DNA of 64,000 nucleotides from Adiantum capillus-veneris (lineage: Eukaryota > Streptophyta > Polypodiopsida > Polypodiales > Pteridaceae), in NCBI GenBank assembly GCA_014529385.2, contig CM043966.1, forward strand, positions 41,690,537 to 41,754,536. Direction: 5' to 3'. The position numbers were made by a program, and so were the translations under genes. Shown here in pieces: positions 36,958 through 49,434 of this stretch. Within the stretch, counting starts at the first letter, position 1; every line of letters begins with the position of its first letter. The notes below the pieces were generated by a model. That model searched no databases and was not told the origin of the DNA. It saw only the letters and a list, made by a program, of their open reading frames with translations.

Positions 36958-38501
36958 GACTGACAATAATAAAGAGAGTGAAATTAATATTGATAACTTT
37001 GATTTTGCTAATGAGTAGGCTACTAATGATGCCCCGATGCTTGTTAACTATCTTGTTTCTAGGTTTCAACAAGCCATGGGCAATCCATCCCTCCAAAGTA
37101 AAGTGCAATGACAGCTTCGTGCTCATGGGATTCTCCAAGCTCCCCACCATGACGAGAGAGCACCTAGGAAGCCTCCTTGCAAGACTTCCAAAAGAGGCCT
37201 CTCTCCATTTCGGGAAGAAGAAGAGGATCCATATGAAGGGCTCAAAAATTTTCTCCTTGATGACACATCTCCTTCTCAAAGGAGAAGTTAAGAGCCTCCA
37301 CCGAAGGAACGAGAAAGAAGTGAGTCTCCTACCACCTCGGCGGAGATGGCTCCACAAAGACGGTGGGCTAAACGCTCTCCATCACCTCCAAAACGGAGAA
37401 GACCATCGTATACTGCTCCACAACATACCTCAAAGAGGGATGACAAAAAGCAAGAAGAAAAAGGAGAGAAAGAGGAAACCCTCTTCTCCATCTTCTTCAT
37501 CCTCTTCCTCTTATGAAAGTGATGGTGAAGACAAAGAAGATCAAGGCAAGAAAAAGGCGAGAAAGAGGTCACCCTCTTCTCCATCTTCCTCAAATTCTTG
37601 ATCTTCTGAAGAAAGTGATGGTGCAACCTTTGAACCATCAAAAACAAGACGTCATAGGAAATCCTATGCCGCATGGAAGAGGTCGTCCAAGCTCAAGAAG
37701 TTCAAAGAGGGAGGGAAGAGCATCTCTTTCCTTACCTACGATGGCACCTTTGGTGCTATGGACAAAGTATTGGCCTTTATCCAACAATACGATGTGGCGT
37801 TTGGAGATGAGGGCTTCATGGAGTCCTCTAAGTTACACCATGTATCTATGTACTTTCAAAAGTCCGCCAGGCAATGGTGGTCTAGCCTACGGGCGAACGG
37901 TGAAGCTCCACGAACATGAAAAGCTTTAAGAGCTTCCATTATGAAGCAGTTTTTGGCCACCGATGCCAAAGACAAAGTACTCACCGAATGGCGAAGCTTG
38001 AAGCTCTCTCCCTATGAATCCATTCACAAATATGTAGACAAGTTTTGGGACCTACAACTCAAATCCACTATCTTCAAAAAGTTGGATTTTGGAGAGCAAA
38101 AGAAACAATTTTGTGCGGGCTTAACTGAAGAAATGGCGGAGTATGTCAAGTCCCAAAGGCCACGCACCATATCGGTGGTTATACACCATACTATGGTGGC
38201 TTCTCAAATCAATTTCCAAATGGGGGCTAAAAGAAATTCTAAGCCCACGGAGAACAAGGGTTCCAATGAGCCTAAGGGGAAGGACAATGTCCAAAATTCG
38301 CCTAAGGGCAACTCCAACAAAGCTAAAGAGAAGGGAGTTTACAAAGGCAAAAATAAACTCTCTGAAGAGCTTGAGCATTATCGCAAGGATAACCGTTGTT
38401 TCAAGTGCGGCGAGCAAGGGCATGTGTACCGCGCTTGTCCCCAAAAGAACACCCACCATGAGCCTCTTAGAGCTACCTTGGTCGAAATCCAAGAGGACTA
38501 A
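36958..38501 (+). pseudogene. Chromovirus gag, frameshifted
   Basis: The ATG at 36958 gives MTDNNKESEINIDNFDF before an early TAG at 37018. A second frame continues with Arg/Ser/Pro-rich sequence. A lysine/serine low-complexity stretch (37440-37600) is followed by a capsid-like domain (FLTYDGTFGAMDKVLAFI, WWSSLRANGEAP, FWDLQLKSTIF, GLTEEMAEYVKSQ) and a CCHC zinc knuckle (CFKCGEQGHVYRAC) near 38395-38440. At least one frameshift and several stops, including TGA near 37917, disable it. Gag would coat and package the element RNA. Confidence 0.85.
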
Positions 38502-38529
38502 ACTCACCACAATGGATCTCCTCTATGCC

Positions 38530-41500
38530 ATGCTTGGGGAAAGGTAAGAGAACATGATGCTTTTATTCTCTTTGACCCTGGTTCTAATCACAATTTCATG
38601 TCCACAGAGTTGGCCACCAAGCTAGGCATACAAGCTTACAGGATGGAAGATGTCCTACCCGCAGACGGTGCTTTCAAGGGGCAAGAAGCTTCAGTCACTC
38701 TCTTAATCGAGAAATTGAGGCTCCATGTCCAAAGCTATGTGGACAAAGAGGACTTATTTATCTCTCATCTCAAGCATGAGGATGTAATCCTAGGGGCACC
38801 ATGGTTTGATTGCATGGCTGCCAATGTTAAATTTCCTAAAAGGAGAATCTCCTTTAGGTTCAGGGTAAAAGATATGTACATAGATGCTAAGGAAATGGGT
38901 ACAACCATACCCATTGTACATACGCAAGCTTTCAATAAGTCAATAAAGAGCTCTATTTCCCTGTACATGATTTTTGTTAAAGACTCTCAAAATGATCCTA
39001 ATTTTTTAGCAAAAGAAAATGTACACAATCAAAAGGAATTAGAGTTATCCAATTTTCTCAAGGGGTTTCAAGATGTCTTTATTGACGGCATCCCTTGTGA
39101 GCTACCTCCTAAACGAGGCAAAGATGACCATGCAATTGAACTTCTTCCAGGAAGTTCACCGCCTAACAAACCTCCTTATAGAGTTTCTCAAGTTCAACAA
39201 GAGGAGATTATGCGGCAAGTGCATGAGTTAGTTGAGAAGGGCATGGTTAGGCCTAGCTCATCTCCATTTTGTTCTCATGTGCTACTAATGCAAAAGAAAG
39301 ACGGCACATATCGTATGTGTGTCGACTATAGAGCACTAAATAGGATCACTATCAAAAATAGGTTTCCCGTTCCACGGGTAGAAGACCTATTTGATAAGCT
39401 ACAAGGGTCCACCTACTTCAGTAGGATTGACTTAAAAAGTGGCTATCATCAAATAAGGATAGTTGATCAAGACATTGTAAAGAATGCATTTTGAACTATG
39501 TTTGATCTTTACGAATACATTGTCATGCCTTTTGGCTTGACCAATGCACCAGCCACATTCAATCGCTTGATGGAGAAGCTATTCATGCCTCACCGAATCT
39601 TTACTGGAGTGTTCTTTGATGATATTATCATCTACTCTAATTCATTAGACGAACACAACAACACCTCTAGGTAATATTCAAGTTTTAAGAGAGAATAAAC
39701 TTTATGTTAATCGAAAGAAAAGTGAATTTTTCTTACAAGAGATTCAATATTTAGGTCACATTATCTCTCAAGATGGCATCCAAATGGATCCATCAAAGTT
39801 AGAGGTAATAAAAGGATGGCCTAAACCAAGGAATCTTCATGAACTAAGAAGCTTTATAGCTATGTGTGCATACTATAGACGCTTCATAGAAAAGTTCTCA
39901 CTAATAACAGGACCATTACATGACCTAACAAAGAAAAATGTTAGGTACACATGGTCTACTAAGGAGAACAATACGTTCAAAAAGCTTAAAGAAAAGCTCA
40001 TCTCTCAACCTGTGCTTACACTTCCAGATCTCTCAAAGCCATTTGAGGTCCAATGGGATGCTTGTGGTGATTGCCTTGGAGCTGTTTTGCTTCAAGAAGG
40101 GCACGCCATAGGCTATGAAAGTCAAAGGCTCGACCCTAAAGAGCAAGCTTTAGGCATATATGAAAAGGAACTCCTCATAGTTCTACATGCCTTAGACTCA
40201 TGGAAACACTATTTATTGGGGACTCCTTTCATTCTGCGAATGGATCACAAAGTCTTAAGTACTTCATGACGCAGACCAAGCTCTCCAAAAAACAAATGAG
40301 GTGGGAAAATTTCCTTTCGCAATTTCATTTTCATATTGCTCACTTTGCTGGCAAGCATAATCAAGTAGCCGATGCACTCTCAAGACGGCTGAGAATGAAT
40401 GCGGTTTCCATAGCAACTCACAATGATCTATCTTCTATGATAGATGAGTATGCTATTGATCCCGGTTTTAGAGATGTGATTTCAGCCCTTGCATTAGGGA
40501 AGAAAGAGGAACCATTTACTTTACACGATGGTTATCTATCTATGGCAACAAACTATGCATTACTAGCCCACTACGTGAGAAAGTAATGTGTTCCTCCTTA
40601 TGCAGGTCATAGAGAGATTCAGTCTACCCTAAAAGGAATTGAAACATATTTCTATTGGCCTACCATGAAAGCAAACATACAAGAGTATGTTTCTAAATGT
40701 GTGGTATGCCAAAAGACGAAGTTTAATAAAGGGAAGCAACCTGGATTGCTTCAACCTTTGCCAATACCTAATTCACCATGGGAGAGCATATCCATGGATT
40801 TTATCTTTGGATTGCCTAAGTCTATCCATGGGAATATGGGAATATGGACGATAGTGGACAGGTTTAGTAAACAAGCTCATTTTATACATGTCAAAAAGAC
40901 TATCAAAGCCCATCAAATGGCAACCCTCTTCATTTCACAAATCTTCAAGTACCATGGCTTACCAATGTCCATAATGTCGGATAGAGATCCTAGAATGACC
41001 AGTAATTTTTGGAAGGGTCTCTTTGAGAATTTAGGAACAAGGCTAAACTTCTCTTTGGCCTATCACCCGCAAACGGATGGCCAAAGTGAAATAGCTAACC
41101 TAACAATTCTCGATCTACTAAAAGCCTATGTAACGGAAGTAGATCAAAGATCCCAATGGGAGAAGTACTTACCCTTAGTGGAGTATGCCTACAATAACAT
41201 TGTACATACTTCCACGGGAAAAGCACTTTTTGAGATAATTGAGGGAAGATCAAAAAGTCCCTTGCTACTTAAGGTACACGGGAAGATCTTCGTTGCAGAT
41301 GAGTATAGCCGAGACCTACAAGAATCTTCCAAAAGATTAAGGATGCTATCTCTATCTCGCAGCAAAGGCAGAAGGTTGTGTCTGACAAGTACAGAAGAGG
41401 CCAAGCCTTTAAAGAAAATGATTGGGTCTTATTAAAATTTTCCAAGGCTCGATTAAGGCACACGACAGGCAAGAATCCTACGGGACACGATTAAGGCACA

Positions 41501-41934
41501 CGACAGTCAAGAATCCTACGGGACACCAAAAGTACTATGCTAAGTTAGCAAAAAGTTACTATGGTCCCTTCCAAATTCTTAGGCCAATCAATAAGATGGC
41601 CTATCAACTCAAGTTGCCCAGCCATTGGCTCATACACAATGCTTTTCATGTGAGCCTACTAAAGCCTTACAAAGGAGATCCACCTCAAGAACCAACCATT
41701 GAAGACCCACCGGAGATCGAGGACCAAGAAGAGGTGTTGCAGCCGGAGTCCATCCTCCGACATGAAGACAAGGTACTAAGAGGCGGTAAGACTATCCGAC
41801 GATACCTTATTAAGTTTAAGAATTATCCTTTTGAAGATGCTAGATGGATGCAAGGCATACAATTAAACAATAACCTAAAGCTTGTCAATGATAACCTAAA
41901 CCTTGTCAATCCTTACAATGCTTCCCAAGAGTAA
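38530..41934 (+). pseudogene. Chromovirus pol: protease, RT, RNase H, integrase, chromodomain
   Basis: Protease-like FDPGSNHNFMS lies near 38570. The RT has YRMCVDYRALNRIT, a TGA at 39492 (NAF*TMFD, Arg expected), [15 protein letters not shown] and [11 protein letters not shown], with a frameshift near 39665. RNase H begins VQWDACGDCLGAVLL and shifts frame near 40260 before GKHNQVADALSRR. A TAA sits near 40584. The integrase has CVVCQ, SMDFIFGLP, MSDRDPRMTSNFW and TDGQSEIANLT, keeping the D-D-E residues. A 38-bp tandem duplication at 41451-41526 breaks the frame before the GPF-type module (KSYYGPFQIL). The C-terminus is a chromodomain (YLIKFKNYPFEDARW), which in this lineage guides integration to modified chromatin. 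The element is dead. Confidence 0.9.
41451..41526 (+). repeat. 38-bp tandem duplication within pol
   Basis: gattaaggcacacgacag followed by (g/t)caagaatcctacgggacac is present twice in a row (41451-41488 and 41489-41526). 38 is not a multiple of three, so it shifts the reading frame. Confidence 0.9.
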
Positions 41935-42654
41935 GCAAATGAACAAATTTTTTGTCTTATAAGACTCTCTTTTTCTTTATTGTGCACAAAAATGAAATAG
42001 TATGCATGCTTATATCAAGTTTTTGGAGACCACGTCTCCCAAACACCAAGTAGAGCTTGTCACTCTACTATAGAAGATTGATAGGACTAATGTGCATACA
42101 TGCTTGCGGAAGCTTAGGCTCTCAAGTGCCAAATGGACTAGTCATCCATTCTGAAATGATGCCGTAGGGTAACATAGGGATCCTCTACCGGCTAGAAAAA
42201 AGACTAATGAATATGCTTTATCTTCTCTATCCCATGGTCGAGGACGCCTATGATTTCAAGAGAGAGGTAATGTCATAATAACTAATATCTAATTCTCCTA
42301 AATGATTCTCTCACGTTAAACTGATCATTTAATATGGGGAAGCGCCAGGGGAGAAAAAGCTAGAATATCGGTTAAGCTGGTAGACCGGCCACAGTAGGGA
42401 TCCAAATATGGGAAAATAGGGATCCAAAGTGGGGGCCATCTGCAAAAGAGCTATGTGCAACAATGGGATCCAAAGACCTTAGGGTTCAACCCATTAAGAC
42501 TTCCAAAATGCCAAGGTTCCAAAATTCAAAGGTTGTGTCCAAAGGTCAAAAGCCTTGGGAAATTGCACGCTTTGTGTGTGTCCCAAAAGTCTTTCTCAAG
42601 CCCTACAAAGGAGGGGGCGAGGGCGGGCCCAAGAAGTAGGGGATGAGAGAGAAA

Positions 42655-42655
<1 letters not shown>

Positions 42656-42716
<61 letters not shown>
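42656..42716. repeat. (CA)n microsatellite in the chromovirus 3' LTR
   Basis: About 30 CA units. The orthologous position in the 5' LTR (26073-26096) has about 11-12. Confidence 0.95.
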
Positions 42717-42717
<1 letters not shown>

Positions 42718-43078
42718 GCTTCCTTTGTACACAAGGAGAGAGAGGGACACGTGTCAGCTCCCTAGCCCAGATGCCCACAAGGTGTACTCAAATCCTATTG
42801 GATGGCCTTGGAGGTGGACCAATGAGAATTAGGCTAGAGTAAGTCTAGTTTAATTAATTTAAAAACACTTAATAAAAGAACCAATAGGAATTAAGCTCTC
42901 TAGAAGACTATTGGACAGTCTCCCAAGGGGTCCAATGAGCATTCAGTAGCCCAATGGCTTGCCTGATTCCTATTGGCCAAGAGACAAAGGGGTCCAATGA
43001 GAATTTAGTTGCATTTATTAATTAGCAAAAGCTCTCACAAAAGGGAAAGGGAGACACATGTCAAAAGTCTATCACTTA

Positions 43079-44712
43079 TGTCATAAAATCTAATATCTAA
43101 CCAACCCAAATGATTTTCTCATATTAAATTGATCACTTAATGTGGGAGAATAAACGGGAACAAGTGTTAAGATATAGATATGTGCTTATAGATCTATCTC
43201 AACACGGGGCCAATAGTAAAGGGGCCCAAATGGGCGATGGTCTATCAAGAGCAAGGCTAACCAATGGAGCATAAGACCTTAGGGTTAGCTTCACTGAAGA
43301 CCTCCAATAATGTGTGTAAAAGTCCTTTGACCTTAGGTAAGCTAGGGCTGAGCTTGAGGTGGGAACCCGGCCCAAGCTCGAGATGCTTGACCTGCTTGAG
43401 GTGCTTGTCGTGATTGAGGTGTTTGTCCTGCTTGAGGTGCTTGATTAAGGTGCTTGAGGTGCTTGACTTACTCCATGCTTGAGGTGCTTGACTTGCCGCT
43501 TGATTAAGGTGCTTGAGGTGCCTTGACATGCTTGCCTGAGATGCTTGTGGGAATACCCCCTAGTCCAAGTGCTTTGTCATGCTTGATGACTAAGGTGCTT
43601 GAGCTCCTAAAGTCAAAAGCATCCCTACAAGAGGGGGGGCGAGCCCTTTTCCTAGGGATTAGAGAGAGAACACACACTCACACTCACAAGGGAAGCCCCA
43701 ACTTGAAGAGGCAGCAAGGACACATGTCAGGTCCCTACCCATGTTACCTTCATGTGTTGCTTGAAGCCTATTGGCTAGGCTTCAAAGGGGTCCAATGATA
43801 AATTACTTGAATTATCTAATTGTTTTTGCATTTATCAAGTCCTCTCTCTCAAAGGAGAAAGGGGGACACTTGTCCTAAGGCTACCCATGTTGCTTGTAAT
43901 GGCTCCTGCTTGTGATTGGCTAGGCCTGGAGGGGTCCAATGAGCTTCAAGCATGAGCTACAAGGGGGGGTCGACCCAAGCAAGCTAGGAGGGTGCTTAGG
44001 GGGTATACTCACCCACACACACTCATAAACACTCTCATTGTGTACTATGCAAAGGGCAAGAACTCCCTCTCTTTCTCCAAGCAAGTAGAGGTTGAGAGCC
44101 TACACCAACACTCTTGGCTATGGAGTGCAAATCCATCCAAGAGCCATGCTTCAATGCTTGAGCTTTCCATCTATTTCTTCTTCATTACTATGCTATTATG
44201 TATGCTAGCACAAGAGTTATGATAAGTGAGGAACTAGCTCTTTCTCGTATGAAATGTTTCTTCTTCCTCTTCCCTACCCTCATTCCCTGCTAGCTCTCTC
44301 CACCTTCGAAGGTGTTTGAGGTCTTGGGACTGAGGCTTGGTATAGTTAAAGCTTTCTTCAAGTTTAGGTTATGCTATGATGGTGATGCATGAAGCTTTCC
44401 ATCTTCATTGCTTCACCTAGGTCACAAGGAACACAAAGAATGTATTGTAACAAGTCTCTCTTTATGGGAGAAATCATAATACAAATGCCTATTGGAGGGG
44501 GGACCGGCTCCACATAAATCCGGTCCTCAACTGTTGTCATGTTCTCTAAATTCTCTCTCTTGCAAAAGTATTGTCCATGCCAAGTTAACTAATTGCTATA
44601 ATTATGTTGCTATCTTCAATTATGTCTACCCGCTATGCTCACAAAATCATTTCTTGAAAGTACTCTCATTAAATTCTGCTACTCTCAAATTGAATAGGCA
44701 AATTCCATTACA
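43079..44712 (+). mobile_element. Solo LTR of a related Ty3/gypsy family
   Basis: Starts TGTCATAAAATCTAATATC, ends TTCCATTACA, and is flanked by ACTTA at 43074-43078 and 44713-44717. Removing it and one ACTTA restores the host LTR (compare the uninterrupted 26440-26465). It resembles the host LTR at its start and near its end (cttcgaaggtgtttgaggtc, gggggaccggctccacataa), so it comes from a sister subfamily. No internal coding region remains, as expected after LTR-LTR recombination. The region 43380-43545 holds a minisatellite. Confidence 0.93.
43380..43545. repeat. gcttgaggt-type minisatellite inside the solo LTR
   Basis: The words cttgaggtgcttgac and gattaaggtgcttgaggtgc are repeated about eight times with variation. 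Confidence 0.8.
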
Positions 44713-45549
44713 ACTTATGCTGCGTAATTTCCATTGGCTAGGCTAGGGGAGGTCCAATAGGGTTGTAGCATGAGCAATTAGCAAGGGGGGTCGACCAAGA
44801 GAGAGAAGGGGCTGATTTTTTCAAAGGCATTATTCACTTACACACTCACACAATCAATGTGTAGGGTAAGAAGACTCTCTCTCTCTTCTCAAGCTTTAAT
44901 GGAAAGCTTATCACCTACTCCAAGCTTGTGAGAAGGGAGTCCTACACCAACAACTCTTGGCTTTGTGATGCAAATCCAACCAAGAGCCAAGCTTCAATGC
45001 ATGCTCATCTCCTCTACCATGCTAATTACTAATCTAAGCTATGCTAATATGAGTGATTATGTGAGGAGATGTACATCTTTCTCGTAATACTACTCCTTCC
45101 TCTCAATCTACTCTCATACCCCGTTAGCTTTCACCATCTTCGAAAGTGTGTGAGGTCTTGGGTCTGAGACCGTGAGGGAATTGATGTTGTGTTTGATAAG
45201 TGTTTTGCTTAGTGCTTGAAGTTTCCATCTTCATTGCACTAGCTAGTATTAAAGGAACACAAAGAATTGTATTGTAAAATGTCTCTCTTGATGGGAGAAA
45301 CCATAATACAAAGCTTTTTGGAGGGGGGGACCGGCTCCATGAAAATCCGGTCCTCAATTGTTGTCAATTGCTTCATTTCTCTCTCTTTTGAAGTATTGTT
45401 CATGCTATCTAACTAGGTGTTATACCTTTTGTTGCTCTCTCCACCCAGGCACTCTTGTTATTCTCATTAGGAATCTATCCTAATGAAATGCTCACTATGT
45501 TCATGCTATTTTTCGCTACACACAAGTTACTAGACCGTTAAATGTTACA

Positions 45550-46330
45550 CTTGACACCAATAATACTTGTAAATTCTAAAATTCCCTCTCCTATATGCAC
45601 TTGATATGTCACCTTCTAGTAATTATGAAAAATCGTATGAGTATGCACTTGGAGTTTCTCTATATGCCTCCAAAGATTCTTGAGGGGAACCATAACAAAA
45701 ACTTTCTTGAAGTGCACAAAGCAACAATACAATCTTTATCTATCGATTGGATTCCTTAATGAGAACTCAAAGAGTGACAAGGTAGTCAATGGTGTGTTTG
45801 AAAACCTCCTTGTCTATATGCATGTTTGCTAATTTCTTCAGTCCATTCACTTATCATCATGTACATGACATATCCAAACAACTCTTCCATAAGAGAACCA
45901 ATCATTATAGTCAGTAGATATTAACATAGTTCGTATCTCCCCCTTTATGTATTAGTTTGATCCAATTTGTACTCCATTCATAAGGCATGCCATGCTTAAG
46001 TGCATGTCAAACATATTATTTATGCAACAATGTGTTTACTAGCTTCACCATTTTAGAATAACTTGAAGATCTCCTACCTTGTGAATGGCCAATTTCATAA
46101 GCCCTATACATACATCTTCGATGGTAAAGAAGGAAGTCATAAATTAAAGAGAGCCATAACACGACATCTTGTGCATGTTTGGTTGCTCATGTGAATTCTT
46201 CCAATGCATGTACATGTCCATAAGAGTCAAGTCACCAAAACTCTTAATACACTTACCCTTAACCACATTCTTGTGTCTTCTCTTGAGCTTAGAAAATTGT
46301 TGATTGACTCAATCGTTTGCATTTTTATCA
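45550..46330 (-). pseudogene. LINE, N-terminal half of the reverse transcriptase (other side of the chromovirus insertion)
   Basis: Minus-strand frames, broken by stops and shifts, give the usual LINE RT order: a Trp/Lys-Gly-Gly-Asp-like start (STNWIKLIHKGGD), TIMIGSLMEELFG, ISEWTEEISKHAYRQGGF, a TIDYLVTL-like block, YCCFVHFKKVFVMVP and finally IIGVKQG at the insertion point. The endonuclease part is not visible upstream. Its partner piece is 24233-25468. Confidence 0.72.
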
Positions 46331-46346
46331 CTTTTTTGAGGTGCTC

Positions 46347-46390
<44 letters not shown>

Positions 46391-48033
46391 TAGACCCGTA
46401 ACTTTGTTGACAATAAGTCTATAACTTAACAGAGTATGAGATCAAGAATAAACTTAGGGTCATGGATAATATGTATGAGACAGACAGCGAGCAAGACTTT
46501 TGAAGCGATTACAACTGTTGAAAAATAACAAGCTTTGAAATCTTGGTATTTTATGTGTCCTGATCAATTGGGATGCATGCATTATATGCTAGTGTATATG
46601 TAGGTGCATCTCCAACAAACTACGATAACATAGCCAAACTAGTAGATGTAAGTTTGTGTGCATGTAGTGATGATGATAGGGGTGGTGGGTGGGGTTGCAA
46701 GATTCTTGCTTAGGGGGGACCCACACATAGGAGGGTTAACTGTTTTGAGTTACCCCTCCCTCCCTTTAATAAATTTACCCAAGAAAGATGGAATTACATT
46801 TCTTTGTGTGTGTATATGTGAAGAGCGTAAAGCTACTTGTTCAGTTATTTTCTTGCTACTATTACCCCCTCCAATGTGGGAGGCAACTTAATAGTTTACC
46901 CTTTGTGCTCTATTTTGGTCCTTGAGCTCTTTGTCAAAAGGATTAAGGGACATTAGCAAGCGTGGCATTCATGTTAGCATATTTAATCAACACGCTAATT
47001 ACTTAATGCAAGAGAAGAGAGATTGTGTAGACACAAAAGTAACTTGATTAATGATAAACTAACAACATGCTTGAAGTGTACAAGAATTGGCCACTTATAT
47101 AGTAGTTGCATATAGCTAAGTGCACCTCTCAAGGGTCACATAAGTATCTTCCCCAAGGATCAAAGGGCAACTCCCAAAAGCGAAGAGTGGCTCCATAAAG
47201 TATGGAAAGCTACGGTGACTTTTTGGACTCTTGTGCAACTCACTTGCCACGTGTCTTAGGCCATGTGCCCTCATATGCTCATATGATGATTAGGCTCCAA
47301 ACTATCGAAGAGACGGTTCACACACCAATTGTTGGTATAGGTCAAAGACCACAATTCCAACATTTGTGCATACAATACCCGCTTGATATTTAATAATGTC
47401 ATCATGCTCTAAACAAGCATCCAAATGCAATGCTAGCATCGTAAATCAAAAGTATACAACAAAGCATGTTTTTCTAGCATTTGTACACACAGAGTGAGAC
47501 GGAGAGAGAGAGATTCAAGCACAAAGAGCCAGTTCATGGGTTGCATTATGTCATCAACCTACAAACAACACATATAAGGGGACTTTGCTGGAGAAAATTG
47601 TGCTTTGTTACGCAACATGTGGAAAATAGATATTGGAAAACTATAAACAACGTTCCTTTCCTGAGAGATCAATAACCATATTCCACTTGATATTACAATC
47701 CTGAACTTTGTATCCCTCTTGCAAAGTTTAATTTTCCCTTTTCTAAGGTACCCCTGTTCTTGAAATTTGCCCATGATATGTAGACCAAGTTGAGTGTCTT
47801 TCAAGTAAAACCTTAAGGGTGAACCTATTCTCGCTTTCTATTTTTAAGCAGAAAACTGCATGTGCTGACGTATGGTGCTTGTCTGATCATTGCAAAGTCA
47901 TAAGAAGGAAGCTGTGTATCTAAGAGATACCCATTGAAGTCCAAAAAACTGTATTATACAACACAAACGCAGTCGCAATGAATCTTCAGCGTTGTTTTCT
48001 TTCCCACGTATCAAGAAGTTCGTATGAATGATG
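46331..48033. other. Intergenic between the LINE remnant and SSNA1; no gene seen
   Basis: Contains (GA)n at 46350-46388 and only short interrupted frames. The part nearest 48034 should hold the 3' UTR of the minus-strand SSNA1 gene. Confidence 0.4.
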
Positions 48034-48849
48034 TTATGTCTTTTTCAAAATCTCAGTAGTCTCCATCTTCAATACATGTAGCAAAGTTTGTGAGCTTTCC
48101 ATTATCTGCAAGAATGGAATGCATTAGAATGTCATTCTCACATTGTGAAAGAACTTGGACCAGCAAGTATGACACTAATAAATAATGTATCCTATAGAAT
48201 GCTTACAAATTGGGACGTGAAATAGCTTTTCTTGTGTAAACTTGTCAACGGTCGTGTGTGAGTACAACATAGCAATGAGACACACTATGCAATTCTATTG
48301 GATAATAAATTCTCATTTTATGTTTGCGAACATAAAGGTATAATGATGAAACTAATGAAAATCTATATGTACACCATTGCATGCTGATGCATAAATCCAT
48401 GCTTAGCATATTAGCAAAAAGAAAAAAACCACATCGTGCCTACTTCTTTGCATGTGCAGTCTAATGAGCAAAAAATGAGATTCTCATGGATTTGATGTTT
48501 TGCATGCGAGAGAATTGATTATTTGTGTGTGCAAAATGCTTGAGGTCACGTTTATGAGAAAATTGTGATACTTTTGAAAACATGAATTGAGAGAGAGAGA
48601 GAGAGGGAGAAGAATAAGAAAAGATAAGTTTTTTAACGTTGTAGGAACATTCCCAAGAGACTTGCAAGACATATATGACGGGGCTTGAACTCAAGACCTT
48701 GTAATCAAGAGTCAATTGAGATAACCAATCTACTACACTTGGGCGACAGAAAGGTTATTCTAGTTTCCTCTGCTTATTCATACACACACAAATACCCATA
48801 AGAAAAGTTTTGTACCGTCGTGGGCACAATCCAAAGAGACCTATCAAAT

Positions 48850-48927
<78 letters not shown>

Positions 48928-49387
48928 CACTCTACACCCAGATGCAAGTCACTCATTGGACTTCTACCATTGGGATACAATTTTCACCACGATATGCAAC
49001 ATCACGCTTTGGACCATGTGGAAGGCTCTATGTCCACATTCTTGACTCACATTCCTCCCCTACATCCACCATTTTGCCATCCATTTGTTGCACATTCTTC
49101 ACAATCAGTAGGATTCTTCAGCCGACTCCTCCAAGGTAGCGGAGATACATCGATGCGTCTTTCTTCACAAATAGATGAGATCGTCAATTCTTTAAGTCAC
49201 AATCATGCCCACATCACATGGCATTATGCATCTCCCCAATGGATCATTTTACACTCATCGTACATACCACCTTGATGTTTACATAGCCTACACATTGTTG
49301 CCTTGCTTTTGTACTTGCTCTAGGTGATAGGCCGTTGAGTATCTACAAAGGTCTCTTTTGTACAAAGAATACAGCCTCTTTTCTCGC

Positions 49388-49434
<47 letters not shown>

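Larger units (their letters stand above)
25474..45549 (+). mobile_element. Chromodomain Ty3/gypsy retrotransposon (chromovirus) with two nested insertions
   Basis: The target-site duplication CTTGA lies at 25469-25473 and 45550-45554. The 5' LTR begins CGTCATAATAACTAATATC (the terminal TG mutated to CG) and ends TTACA at 36553. The 3' LTR begins TGTCATAATAACTAATATC at 42271 and ends TTACA at 45549. A primer-binding site for initiator tRNA-Met follows the 5' LTR. The coding region (36958-41934) runs gag, protease, RT, RNase H, integrase, chromodomain. The 5' LTR is split by a Tat-type element (26863-36128) and the 3' LTR by a solo LTR (43079-44712). Confidence 0.93.
42271..45549 (+). repeat. 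Chromovirus 3' LTR, interrupted by a solo LTR
   Basis: A purine-rich agagagaggtaa precedes TGTCATAATAAC at 42271. The LTR is interrupted at 43079-44712 and ends TTACA at 45549. Without the insertion it is about 1640 bases. It carries a (CA)n of about 60 bases at 42656-42716 where the 5' LTR has only about 24 bases. Confidence 0.92.

Noticed and set aside
37440-37674. Separate SR-protein gene (Ser/Arg/Lys-rich frames on both strands)
   Set aside because: It lies inside the chromovirus gag and is explained by a low-complexity linker before the capsid-like domain.
48665-48745. tRNA gene
   Set aside because: A- and B-box-like words are present, but acceptor and anticodon stems do not close, and the body and tail recur nearby, which fits a SINE instead.
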